From positions 62,001 to 126,000 of the forward strand of contig JFHB01000015.1 of the NCBI GenBank assembly GCA_000729835.1: a stretch of DNA of 64,000 nucleotides. Direction: 5' to 3'. Shown here in pieces: positions 43,116 to 54,277 of this stretch; position 1 is the first letter of the stretch; every line of letters starts with the position of its first letter. The translations under genes were made by a program, and so were the position numbers. Source of the stretch: Atkinsonella hypoxylon. Its lineage: Eukaryota > Ascomycota > Sordariomycetes > Hypocreales > Clavicipitaceae. The notes under the pieces were generated by a model. That model did not search any database. It saw nothing but the letters and a program-made list of their open reading frames with translations, and was not told the origin of the DNA.

Positions 43116-45173
43116 ATGGCAAGCTCAGCGCACTTCTTGTGCATTCTGCTCATCTTACTAGCCACCGGCAGCACAGTTTCGGCGTTTGGAGCGGGCGCAG
43201 TGCCCGTGGATAGCGAGTTCAAAGAGTTTGTTTGGAGACATGGTGATATCGTCGAAGTTCTGCAATTCCTGCCCATCAGCTTCGTGACGCAACAAGGCTT
43301 CACCACACTGCAACGGAGGCAAATTTACTTTGGTAATTGGCTCCGCGACTTCTCTCAGGTCATAGATACAACATGCCTCGAAAACGTTCCTGAAGCCGTT
43401 TTAAGGGCGATTGTGTCTTTACTCGCCATGTTGGAGTTTGGCTTCGCGACAGACGAGTTTGAAGTCACAAAGGAGCGCTTGGGATGCTATACACATGTGG
43501 AGCATATCGATAACCCCCGTGGATACGACGAAAATGCCAAAAAAATCGACGAACGATTACGAGGGCCTGTGGACCCCAGAGAACTCGACTTCGACCCCAA
43601 GTCTGGCATGAAAAACTACATCGCCAACTCTGGCCAAGGCTGGGATACTTCGGCAGACTATATCCGACGACAATTGGAACTTTGTATTGAATTAGGACGC
43701 CGAGGCAGAAATGGTGATCACAACGCGCAAAAAGAATCCTTCATTCACCTCGGCGCCGCCCTCCACACACTGGAGGATTTTTCAGCACACAGCAATTTTA
43801 TCGAGCTTTGTTTGCAGAAACTCGGAGAGAAGAACATTTTTGCCTATGTTGGCGACAACTGCAGGGTGAAAGTTCCGTCGCGCTTTAGAAGGAGAGGTCT
43901 AGTACCTCCTCTCGTCACTGGCACCTTCGGCATGCTCGATATTTTCCACAGTCTGTTGGGTGAGGCTGATGATATGGCTATCTTACAGTCCAGAGGAACA
44001 CTGGGAGACCTCGAAAGCAAGCTTGGTTATGGATCTATGGCATTTGATCAGCTATTTCAAGCCACTAATGCTGCTATTGCTGCTATTCAGAGATTCTCAT
44101 TCGAAAACTCGGCGCTTCTGGAGCAGCTGGAGACAGTTCGTCTGATATTCCAAAGAGTCAAGGACAGTGCACCTTCTACCTCGCCACCAGATGCTGATTC
44201 AGAAGGTTCTTCTGATGCCGTTGACGCAAATATTCTTTGGCAGGCATTTGAGCCACTATTACTCATCCATGACCGAATCAAGAAGTGGTTAACGGAGGAC
44301 TCAGACACAAGCGAACCCTCAGCAACAGATGCAACGGGAACACAATTGGGGCCAGTATCAAATCGCGTTGTCTTCCAATTCCTGGGCCTGATTATCGAGT
44401 CATCTGTCAAAGAACTTCGCAACGCGCTCAGAGCTGCAAAGGTGAGGGTCGACGAAGAAGCGGCCCAGTCGGAATCCGCAGCTATTTATGAGGACGACTC
44501 AACAGCCTCAGATCCCAGTCACTCGGACTTGTCAAAGGATCATTTTAGCAACATCTTGAACCCCCCTGCGGGTCTTATCGCAACTGTGACAACGAACTGG
44601 ACCACACAACAAATTGTCAAATGCTGGGATGATCCTAATGTTAGTGTCAACGAAACCATCCTGAACGTTTTGTCGATATTGCATCACCCCGCTTTCCCTA
44701 AGAGGAAAACAGATATCCAAAATTACATGTTTGAAGTGGTTCAAAAGTGGTGGGATGATAAGACTAATGAAGAGAGGGCGACCCTGCGAACCAAGCTGAC
44801 GAAAGAAAGTATTAAAACTAGAGGACACGAAAATCATAAACTCACGAGGCTGGATATTCAAGGAATGAAGAAGGGCCCTGGCCAATTTCCAGGCTCGAGG
44901 CTCGACGTTCGACCGCCACCTGTTAGGAGCTCTTTCCCGCTTCGATGGGCCATCAATGAGGCGGCTTCTGACTTATCTTGGGCTATGAGAGCATTATCGA
45001 AATGTGTTACAGTCCCTGGACGGTTTTTCGTCAACACAGTATATTATCTTGGGGAAACTATGACCAGTGTCGTCCATACTATCTACAAGGCGGCCCAATT
45101 CGTTGTTAACACTGCGCGAGACCTAGCTGTCAAGTGGTGGCCATCTCGCTCTGGACAATTTAAGAACAAATAG
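43116..45173 (+). CDS. HET-C-like heterokaryon incompatibility protein
   Basis: Single exon, 685 residues from the ATG at 43116. Residues 1-24 form a signal peptide ending in SAFGAGAVP, matching the conserved FGAG start of mature HET-C. The HET-C core follows: VWRHGDIVEVLQFLPISF, IYFGNWLRDFSQVIDT, GCYTHVEHIDNPRGY, then GAALHTLEDFSAHSNFIELC, where the conserved HTLEDFxAHSN histidines are intact. The second half is helical and more variable. In Neurospora, het-c alleles set vegetative incompatibility with a NACHT partner (pin-c). The Gly-rich C-terminal tail of classical HET-C is missing here; the protein ends in a basic WWPSRSGQFKNK. It may be a paralogue without incompatibility function. No NLR partner is adjacent; the nearest NLR-like sequence is the relic at 18.9-19.7 kb. 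Confidence 0.92.
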   Translation: MASSAHFLCILLILLATGSTVSAFGAGAVPVDSEFKEFVWRHGDIVEVLQFLPISFVTQQGFTTLQRRQIYFGNWLRDFSQVIDTTCLENVPEAVLRAIVSLLAMLEFGFATDEFEVTKERLGCYTHVEHIDNPRGYDENAKKIDERLRGPVDPRELDFDPKSGMKNYIANSGQGWDTSADYIRRQLELCIELGRRGRNGDHNAQKESFIHLGAALHTLEDFSAHSNFIELCLQKLGEKNIFAYVGDNCRVKVPSRFRRRGLVPPLVTGTFGMLDIFHSLLGEADDMAILQSRGTLGDLESKLGYGSMAFDQLFQATNAAIAAIQRFSFENSALLEQLETVRLIFQRVKDSAPSTSPPDADSEGSSDAVDANILWQAFEPLLLIHDRIKKWLTEDSDTSEPSATDATGTQLGPVSNRVVFQFLGLIIESSVKELRNALRAAKVRVDEEAAQSESAAIYEDDSTASDPSHSDLSKDHFSNILNPPAGLIATVTTNWTTQQIVKCWDDPNVSVNETILNVLSILHHPAFPKRKTDIQNYMFEVVQKWWDDKTNEERATLRTKLTKESIKTRGHENHKLTRLDIQGMKKGPGQFPGSRLDVRPPPVRSSFPLRWAINEAASDLSWAMRALSKCVTVPGRFFVNTVYYLGETMTSVVHTIYKAAQFVVNTARDLAVKWWPSRSGQFKNK

Positions 45174-47074
45174 ATGCTGCATTTCTCATCGTAATCCTCT
45201 TATATTAAAATCACATGGATGATACCATCTGAATAGCCTCAAAGGTATAAATGCTCCATAATATTAGCATAAGAGGGGAGAGGGGTCCAAACAAGGTTGT
45301 TGAGCATTAAGAGTGCGAGAGGTTTTTGTCCTCGGTGGCTTAACAGCGAAGAGGCCTAGATTTTGGAATGAAGAGCTTAATAAACACCCACTGCGCAAGC
45401 TTCCCGGCAGGATGAAATGCAGACCTTTCACAGACACAACAGAGCCTTAAGGGTCTGCTTCTGGCATCTTAAAGGATGATCCAAAGTTGCATGTGAAAAT
45501 GGAAACGTGGGACAACAACGAAATAGAAACCAAGCGGTCGCCTTGGAGTACAGCCAATCGCTGACTATATTAGGTGAAATTGCTCTGGACGGTTCTTCGG
45601 TAGAGTCGGGTCACAGTTTCTAGAGTGCTTAAGCAATTTGTCGACTAAGGTCGCGGCGTCATCGAATGCAGACTTGGCGCGCTTCGATCGCTGTTATTCT
45701 TGCCATCCACAACTGTGAGGGACTAACTTCCAATTCTGCTATCAGTTCACACGTGAAAAAATGACATGGCCTCTCTGACACACCAGTGGCGGAGTTTAAA
45801 TGACGGCCTTGCATGCCGCATCTCAGCACAAGTCGACAGCCTAGAGATCTTGAAGAAACGTCGTCAAAGACAAACGAAGGAGAATTGAAGCGTTTCTGCT
45901 TCAGCGAACAGCTTGTTTACTCAGAGTGCCCATAATTCCATGCTAAGTAGCAATAGCAATTTACAGATGAAAGAAATTCAATGACTTTTTGGGAGAATTG
46001 CGCTTGACCTGTTCTGATGGCAACACCATACTGCATAGTTAATGGTCGGTGTTGAATTGACCATCTAAGCAAATCGTGGTCTGCTTGTACAAGCGCGCGA
46101 GAGGAATCTTGGGGGCATCTTGCCTTGAGGAAACATCCCTTAACAGTGTTAAAAAGAGAGAAAGTTGGTCATGGCCCCACTCCTTGGTCGGTACAAGCTA
46201 GGTCCTTCGCGTCAAGCCAAACCAACACTCTAGAAGCGGTTGCAGCTAATTCTCCATACCACGGTTCGGTTCTAGGATAGGTAAGCAACTCGGTCGAGAA
46301 TAGTGACTTTTTGACGAATAACCTCCTTCACGAAGAGCTCTTAGACCGCTGTAAAATAAAGGCAGCCTGACTCATAAGCCCGCCAAGACGAGGCGTGGCT
46401 GCTTGACCTAAGAAACATAATAATTTGTTCAAGACAGCAATCAAAATTACGGCAGCCCAAAAATACTAGGGTTAGTAGTTGACTAGGTTGACTAGGTAGT
46501 CAACTACTAGCCACACCGAAATTTGTGAAATGGCCCACTTTTACACGACTTGCGACATGATTTGCAGTGTTGGGCGGCTCGTGGATAGTTGCCTACCTCT
46601 TCTGGAACACCGCGCATTAATTTTCCGCGTTGCATAGTTGTAGGGCACCTGAGGGGCGGCCGAAAATAGGGCAAGAATTAGGCTCGCGCGAGGCTTTCCC
46701 ACCTGCCACCGCCAATCAGCCCTTGTTGGCTTCCCAGGCATGCCATGGCACTTTGCGGAGGTCGTCTATCCATTTCAACGAAGTCAGCTTTGTTTGATGC
46801 GCAGAAGCTGGGCTCGATTGACAAAGGGCTCCCTTGGGTTCGCTATGCCTAACGTTACTCCGCATAATTGTGTATGTGTGGCGGCGCGGGTGAGAGGGAG
46901 GACTCGCGCGCAGGCAACCTTTTGTCCCGTGCGTGTAGGGGATGCACCAACCGCCTTCCACATATCGGACTGATTTCACCTGCTCGTGCTGCATTATTCC
47001 TTTCGCCCCCTTTCCCTCCATATCCTATCTGTCTTTCCACGGGGTTATGCAATCATTCCCGGTGCAAATAGATA
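45174..47074. other. Intergenic, contains a short perfect inverted repeat
   Basis: About 1.9 kb without a supportable gene; open frames lack family-like sequence. The structured element is the inverted repeat at 46473-46509. The last 300 bp should hold the mannosyltransferase promoter. Confidence 0.5.
46473..46509. repeat. Perfect 13-bp inverted repeat
   Basis: TAGTAGTTGACTA (46473-46485) is matched by its exact reverse complement at 46497-46509, with an 11-base spacer that contains a further GACTAG. It could form a hairpin, act as a dyad protein-binding site, or be the remnant of an excised element. Confidence 0.8.
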
Positions 47075-48577
47075 ATGGGTTTGCGACGAGCATTGCGATT
47101 CGGACCTCGCCTTGGGCTCCTGGCCACCATTCTCTTCCCCGTGATTGTTTGGGTTCTCTTGGCTCACAAACCGGTTCCTCCGCGTGGAATTGACGAACAA
47201 GAATTGCGAATCAGGTTTCCCCTTGCATACAAGCATATTCATACTTTTAAGGGAGAGGGAGGAGGTGAGCATCGCGCTAATACTCACACAAACATTTGCT
47301 TTCAACGTCTTTGGTTCTCTAACATGGTTCTAGCCTGGCACATCCCGGCAGAGTGGCTCGAAAACGAGCAAAATTCTCCTAGTACGATTGTCGAAGCAGC
47401 TGAACTGGCTTCCCGACTTGTTCAGTCACATCCAGAAAGACATATTCCCTTCTCCAACATTCCCCTGTTCATTCATCAAAAATGGAACGGCGCTCGATTG
47501 AACGGTACAAAAGAAAACATATTGTCTTACATCGAGGCATGGCTGAAAAAGTCCATCGAACCATCCATAGATTCCAGTCCTATGGCGTATTTTCTGTGGG
47601 ATGATGAAGGTGTCTTGGCACTGGTGAAGCAATACGAAAAGACTTTTGCAAGTGACTTTATGCAGGTCTTTTCTCCGGTGGAAAAAGTCGATATATTTCG
47701 AATCATGGTCTGTAAATGGTTTGGAGGAATAGTAAGTCCTTTGCCATCCATTGACCATTACTAGTCGACAATTAATTAACCAGGCGCAGTACGGCGACAT
47801 CGATACGACGCCGCTTCGACACCCTTCCACTTGGATTCAAGAATCTGACATCGTAAAGTGGAGGGACAAGGTCACGGGGAATAGCTTCGGCCTAGATCAG
47901 GTAGCAATAAGTCGGCTCAAGCAGACACCAAAAGAGCCCCCACCAGTCAGTGCAATTTGGGGCATAGAATGCGACACAGATCCAAACACTGATGCGCACT
48001 GGCGGTTTGGCTATACCTTTGCTATTCAATTGACAAACTGGGCCTTGGCGTCTGCTCCAAAACACCCCATCCTCGAGCGATTCTTAGATGGATTGGTGGG
48101 GAAAGCGAGCGAAGCCAAAGATGCGGCGCTGCATATATCAAGGCATGGCCTGTCGCAATTCCACTATGATCCGCTTATTCGAACCGGCCCGGCAGCTGTC
48201 ACTGAAGCTACCAGTGGCTGGTTAGAAGAACACGCAGGCTTGAGGTGGAACGCCTTGACAGGATTGGAAGACGATGGCAAGTCGAAATTGGCTGGCGACG
48301 TCTTGATACTTCCTATCACTGGATTTAGGTAAGTCTGTTTTCTCACGCAAAACAAGCCACGCGCATCCGATGTCGGGTTCGAATATTTTTATTGACCTTT
48401 TGAAGTCCTATCCGGGAACAAAAAAGCAGGATGGGAGAAAAGTCCTGGGATCATCCAGACGCTAGACTGGCTCATATCGCCATGGGCTCATGGCATCACA
48501 CGAATTTGATAGTAGAATATGGCAAATTTTGCCGTAATTTCTTGGGCATGTGCAAAGACTGGCAAAGGATGTGGTAA
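47075..48577 (+). CDS. GT32 glycosyltransferase, SUR1/OCH1-like (inositolphosphoceramide mannosyltransferase type), 4 exons
   Basis: Exons 47075-47264, 47334-47731, 47790-48328 and 48406-48577 encode 432 residues. Splices restore EGG|AWHIPAEW, KWFGGI|YGDIDTTPLRHP and ITGF|SPIREQKSRMG. Residues about 13-31 form a type II membrane anchor (LGLLATILFPVIVWVLLAH), so the catalytic part should face the Golgi lumen. IPLFIHQKWNG and the metal-binding DxD in YGDIDTTPL are hallmarks of glycosyltransferase family 32. The late AHIAMGSWHHTN segment also fits. Members transfer mannose from GDP-mannose either to inositolphosphoceramide (Sur1/Csh1) or to N-glycans (Och1). The short exon 4 ends KDWQRMW. I favour a SUR1/OCH1-like enzyme without deciding the acceptor. 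Confidence 0.88.
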
Positions 48578-49620
48578 AGGCGTTTTGCGGTAATAGGTTC
48601 GCATGATCAATGTTCGCATATCCAGTTTCTGATATTTTGGTCTATTTGGCGAAATGATTGGCAAATCGTTGGACTTCGTTCATTGGTGAATGAATGAGCA
48701 GGCGCAGCTCGAATTTTGGCATATCCTCAACCACATACTTAGTACAAGGCTTCTTCTACTTCAGGCAGAAAAGGTTCGTGAGGAAGTTCCGCAAAGGCCA
48801 ACAAACAGCAGGCGCAGTGGTTTGGCTTTCTGGTGCCAATAGATGCTGACGGTAATGTCAGCGACACTGGGCTGTGACAACTGCGTTCAAGTCAATAGTG
48901 AGGACTGTGTCCCATGCCTTTCATGCGGTCCTTCATCTCTTCGAAATGCTCAAAGCGGCTGACGACATGTTTAGCCTCGCAATCAGAAACGAGCTAGGCA
49001 TTGTCTGGTCTGTATTTGGGGACACTTATCTCGTCTGGCCTGGTATTTGTCTACAGGAATCCTGTCGCAGAAATAGCATGGTGACTAACTTCGGCTTGCT
49101 AGGCACGAGTCTGTCTGTAGATGACCCGATCATGAGGGCCTGACATGACTTGACCTGACCACGCGTGTCAAGAAAAAAAGAGCTTGCTGATTACAACAAC
49201 TCTAGGCGCTGGACCGGCCACTTTTGTCTTGACCCGAGAGTTTGCTCCACTTTTATTCGCTTTTGATTGGTTGGTATGAAAGTATAACTACACCTCACGT
49301 TTACACTAGTCCCTTGAGAGAAACTTTTCTTTACACAAGGCTCATTGATACTTTAAAGAGTAAGCTCGTGGTTGGACTGCACACACTAACTATAGCTACC
49401 CCCCCGGGCTATACTTACCCGCTGGGATGGCTCACAGACCGGGCGGCGTCTCCGATTTCGAAATGGCCCCGTCACTTTGCCCCAGATTTTGAGTCTATTT
49501 AGCCCCCTCAGATCCTCCTGAAAGTAGTTACCACGTGACCGACCCTATAACTAATGTCACACCGCTTTGTCTTCCAACTGTCTGCTCTGACGCAAACACC
49601 ATGGACACGACACATACAAA
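48578..49620. other. Intergenic, no gene seen
   Basis: About 1 kb. The open frame 48874-49143 begins without ATG and shows no domain. The sequence before 49621 is the promoter and leader of the DUF1304 gene. Confidence 0.5.
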
Positions 49621-49986
49621 ATGACTGCGCTCTCATCTGCCGCAACCGCTTTACTTGCTATCCTCCACCTATACATTATGGTTCTGGAAATGTTTCTTTG
49701 GACCACGCCTCGCGGTCGCAAAGCATTCCGTATGTCGGCGGACTTTGCAGAGCGAACCAAGACGTTGGCTGCAAACCAAGGTCTCTACAATGGCATACTC
49801 GCCGCTGGTTTGATCTGGGGACTATTTCATCCAGTCCCCGAGTTCGCCAGACAAATAAAAACATTCTTTTGCCTTGCAGTGGTGGCGGCGGGACTATATG
49901 GTGGTGCCACTGCCTCTCGAAAAATTTGGACAGTGCAAATGACGCCTGGTATAATAGCCTTCGCCTCGGTCTGGCTGCACGTTTAG
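49621..49986 (+). CDS. DUF1304 family integral membrane protein
   Basis: Single exon, 121 residues. Four hydrophobic segments cover most of the protein. Motifs typical of DUF1304 are present: ALLAILHLYIMVLEMFLW in helix 1, FAERTKTLAANQGLYNGILA between helices 1 and 2, and GLYGGATASRKIWTVQ before the last helix. The family occurs in bacteria and fungi, and its function is not established. The start codon follows a run of ACAAA, a good fungal context. Apart from normal length there is nothing in the sequence to define a role. Confidence 0.88.
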   Translation: MTALSSAATALLAILHLYIMVLEMFLWTTPRGRKAFRMSADFAERTKTLAANQGLYNGILAAGLIWGLFHPVPEFARQIKTFFCLAVVAAGLYGGATASRKIWTVQMTPGIIAFASVWLHV

Positions 49987-51329
49987 GCGGCTGTTCTAGA
50001 GCTAGGGTCAGCAGACATCAAATTTACGCAGGTCGTCTTGAGAAGTGGCCGGCCACGTTTCCGCGTTTGGGTATAGGTCAAGAAACATGAGTTAGTTGCT
50101 GTATACAGATGGCCGATCGACGTGTACCAAGGTCGATGCGACGGCAACTTTTCGTGCTGCGTCTTAGCTTCAGTTTACTCGATCTGTGGACGATTAAACT
50201 GCGTAGCAAAAGCTGCAACGAGCAACTAACTACAATAGGATGCGTATGGCTTTCAGCTAGTCAGAATAGTTAGACAATAGACGCAATTCTCTGGACCACA
50301 TGGTCTTACCCATGACTCCTTGGGCCCGGTTTAAGAACTTATGGAGCAAAGTCTAGCAGTCTAGCAGTCTACGAAGTCTACTAAGTTTACATATAGTTAG
50401 GCATACAGGTGTCAAATGCTCTCAATCTCTCAATCGTAGGTAGGTATTACTTGGAGATGCTATTGATATAGACGCATACCCACCAGCCGCTCTGGTTAGA
50501 CGATATGGCGCTTTCTCTTGTCTACATGCAAAATTGGACACACCTAACGTAGCTTCGACTTAGCTTGCATTACCCCGCATTCTCTTCGCTAGTGGCTCTT
50601 CGCACGCCCGGTTGCAATGCCGAAGGGGGGACATGATTTCAATGTTCTCCCCCCATCCCCTACAACCAAATCCTGCCACACCTCTGTGCCTCTCGGCCCT
50701 ACCCTAATAAATGTAAGACCTATTCCGTAAAAGGTTTGGCATGACGCCGTCCAGCCACCCAGGCCTAAATAAATTGGCAATTGAATGGGTATCCGGCTGA
50801 CTTTCCGGCTGGGCGTTCAGCCAAGCCTACGCGTAGGTCCCAGATTCCAGCTGCATCAATCTCCAACTCTTAGACGATCGTACTGAAAGGTTTGAATTAT
50901 TACTCGGCGTCCTAGGAGTAAGTACATGGAGTAGAAGCCAACACGCCTGGCCTGCCAGATGCTCGCGAGACTAAGCCCAGCAAGTAAAAACGTTCACAGG
51001 ACCCCGTCCACACCCTTGTCAGACTAGACTAGCGCCCGTTTGATCTAACAAACTTCAACACGCTCCTCAGCGATGCGTCGGCCTGGCACATGCGCACCTA
51101 TCACGACCCTGGCTGGGTATATGAAATAGGACATACGACTTTTAATCTAACGTGCTGCACACATGCCGCCTGGCGGGCAGTGGGATTGTTGGTACACGAA
51201 ATTCGTATCCGTCGTAAATGCGCCGACAGTTTTACATGGTATAATTACCCCCTCTCGCGCTGAGGATTTCCATCCTCTCGTGTCCACTTCCCGTCAACGT
51301 CGTAAGTAAGTCATCGGCCGAAAGCAACA
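49987..51329. other. Intergenic, promoter of the sugar transporter
   Basis: About 1.3 kb, no supportable gene. A short tandem of AGTCTAGC units lies at about 50351-50375. The length and position suggest an extended promoter for the downstream transporter. Confidence 0.5.
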
Positions 51330-53198
51330 ATGTCATCTGAAGTAATTGAGTCAAAGAGCGAGCTGGGCCATGGCGGGCATGTCGACGTCCATCACTCAGA
51401 GGTCCTCGCCAATCCAAATCTCATGAGCGATGCTTTCCACGGCGAGAATCGAGAACACGAGCTGGGTGTCTGGCAAGCAGCTAAGAAACACCCCTGGGCA
51501 TGCCTTTGGGCGTTTATAATGTGTTTTACTATTGTGAGTCCAACCAGGCCGATTGCTGCTATGCCTCGACTCCTGCCTCCGCTGGACTCTGAGCGCCGAT
51601 GCCTAACACAGCTACTCAGGTGATGGAGTCGTTCGACATGTTTCTGAACGGCAATTTTGTCGCGCAAGCCGCTTTCCAGAAGCGATTTGGCGTGCAAGTC
51701 GGTCATGGAGATTATGCGATTGAGACAAAGTGGCAAAGTTCTCTATTTCAGGCTGGACAATGCGGCGCCTTTGTAGGCGTCTTCCTCGCTGGACCGATCA
51801 CCGATCGATTGGGATACCGCTGGACCACGATTCTTGGCCTGATTTTCATGAATGCAACCATTTTGGTGTCCTTTTTCGTGAGTCTTAACAATAGAAACCC
51901 TGGCGATCTTTAGGAACTTACGGAGTACTGGCTGAACGGCTTCTCATTCAGGCTGACTCGCTTGCCCTTCTGGTCGTCGGCCAAGCACTCGAGGGCGTTC
52001 CATGGGGCTTCTTCATCGCAAATGCACCGGCATATGCCAGCGAAATTGTTCCTCTCGCCTTGCGTGGTGCCTGCACAGCGACACTGCAAATGAGTTGGTC
52101 AATTGGAGGTATCATCGTTGCTGCTGTCACACTTGTCTATAACAAGCGCGACGACCAGTGGGCGTGGAGAGGACCTCTAGCATTACAATGGATCTTCCCG
52201 GTACGTCGATGATTCGGAAATCAAGATGTCGTCATTGGCTGACTTGCACAGACACCACTTTTAGTCCTAGTTTTTCTCGCACCGGAGTCTCCCTGGTGGC
52301 TCATCCGCCGCGGCCGTAAAGATGAAGCTCTTCGCTCAATTGAGCGTTTAGGTAGCAGATCCCAAGAACATGCCCAACAGTCGCTTGCCATGATTGAGCG
52401 AACCGTTGAGATTGAGGCCCAAGATGGAGGACCACCTACTCTGCTGGATCTCTTCAAAGGAACTGATTTGAGAAGAACTACAATTACCTGCTTGATGTAC
52501 GCATCACAAAACTTTGCTGGCAATTTGATCGCCAATCAGGCAACATTCTTCTTTGAGCGTTCGTCACACATTTCCCGCTAGAATGGCTTCATAAACAAAT
52601 TGCTAATGATGAAACAGAAGCTGGAATTGCCCCAAGTCGCGCGTTTGACCTCAACCTCATCAATTCATGTCTTGGGCTGATTGGCAACTTCGGCTCTTGG
52701 CTTCTCACGTCGTGGTTCGGTCGTCGAACAATATATCTTTGGGGCACAACAGTCAACGTTGCCCTGCTGTTTATTCTTGGCATTTGCGCCTCCATTCCTC
52801 AAAATTCGGCCACAAATTACGCCCAGGCTGTTCTCGGAATTGTCATTTCCTTCGTCTATGCAGGTGCTCTCGGGCCAATCTCGTATACGATTATCGCCGA
52901 AACATCATCTGTTCGTCTGCGGGCTCTGAGTACTGCTGTTGGACGAGCTGCCTACTACGTCGCGGAAATCCCCATGATTTATCTGGCTTCGCAGTTGCTG
53001 AATCCTACCGGTTGGAACCTCGCCGGAAAATGTGGTTATGTTTGGGGTAGCACAGCTTGTGTATGCTGGGTCGCGGCCTACTTTTTCTTGCCGGAGCTGA
53101 AGCATCGTACCTACCGTGAAAGTGACATACTATTCAATCGCCGCATTCCTGCAAGGAAGTTTAAGTCGACTGTCATTAATGTCAGAGACAATAAGTAA
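51330..53198 (+). CDS. MFS sugar transporter, alpha-glucoside (maltose) permease-like, 5 exons
   Basis: Exons 51330-51533, 51620-51877, 51952-52200, 52252-52558 and 52618-53198 encode 532 residues. Splices restore CFTI|VMESFDMFLNGNF, LVSFF|ADSLALLVVGQ, QWIFP|TPLLVLVFLAPE and FFFE|QAGIAPSRAF. Twelve membrane segments are expected. Sugar-porter signatures are present: GPITDRLGYRWT after helix 2, PESPWWLIRRGR before the central loop, SWFGRRTIYLWG after helix 8 and PELKHRTYRESD after helix 12. The N-terminal 60 residues are polar with a HVDVHHSE stretch. The pattern MESFDMFLxGNFxAQxAFQKRFG is typical of fungal alpha-glucoside/general sugar permeases, proton symporters in the plasma membrane. The exact sugar is unknown. 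It precedes the aldolase gene by about 1.1 kb on the same strand. Confidence 0.93.
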
Positions 53199-54277
53199 GG
53201 CTGAAAACTTGCTCTATCAGTAGCTAGGCGGATGGCGCCCAAGTTGGCGCAATCAATTGAACAAGATATATATTCGAAGTGGAGGGGTCTTTGTTTCAAA
53301 TACAATTGGTAGCAACACGCTGACCACACTTGAATTGTCCCAAAAATGTCTTGGTTGTGATTTTCCGATGAATAATTCCAATACTAGGTGCGCTCACGAA
53401 TCCCTTCGTAAAATGATACCAATTCCTTTGTACAATCAATCTCTAGTGCGATTACAGTTCATCTTACGTATAATGATAATTGAACCCTTTGATGCTGCTG
53501 GTGCGGGATTTCGCGTCGTGGCCAAGTCATGTCAAAGAGATCTAAACAGGCGTTTTTAGGTACCCGTATAGGCCCGTTTCAGCTTCCCGAAGCACTCTTT
53601 CCCCAATGCTGAGATACAAGACGTGGTCGTGGGAGCACGGAAACGAAGATTTGTACCAACGGACCGGGTGCATTGTAACTAACACGGCAACTAGAAGCTT
53701 TGGGATCCCGCGCATTGTGATCACCGACACCGACACGGATACGACAGATGACTCATTTGCTAGCTCGTGGCTGTCAGTTATAATGGTCAAAATCGAGACA
53801 AAATCGAGAGGTGAAATATGTTCTCCGGGGAAGTTTCATGACAGAGCTTGTCCGGTCCTTATTCAGCTCATCCGCTTCGTCTTGTGGAAAGAAAGACTTG
53901 GGTGTCAATTTCGCTGAGTCCGTTATCGGTGAGCGAGTCTTAAACCCCTCCTTCTCCGCCTGCGAGAGCCTGGACGCCGAAGCCAACCGAGAATTCCGTC
54001 ATGCTAACCGAAGAATCACCTTGGAAAATATTGCAGCGTAATATATTGGTGCTCATCGTTTCTTTTCTCCCCTCTTGTCTTCCTTTCTACTCAATCTGAT
54101 GCATTTCATCCAACTTACGGGCTGTGATATCCTCACGTCTTTCTGAGTATTAGTCTCAAGTCAAGACCGACACTGACAGATTTTCGTGTTCACAGTCGCA
54201 AAAAAGAAAAGAAAAAGAAAAGAAAAAGGCAAGGTCGCATCGAATCTCTTGCGAAAGCAATTATTCTGTTATTCGAT
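53199..54277. other. Intergenic, no gene seen
   Basis: About 1.1 kb between the transporter and the aldolase. Open frames on both strands around 53540-53990 overlap one another and show no domain. Just before the aldolase ATG is an A/G-only stretch (54203-54231) in the leader. Confidence 0.5.

Noticed and set aside
48874..49143. 89-codon plus-strand frame after the mannosyltransferase
   Set aside because: No ATG at its start, no motif.
53542..53990. Overlapping frames on both strands after the sugar transporter
   Set aside because: Mutually overlapping, no domain, contains a small CGACAC repeat.
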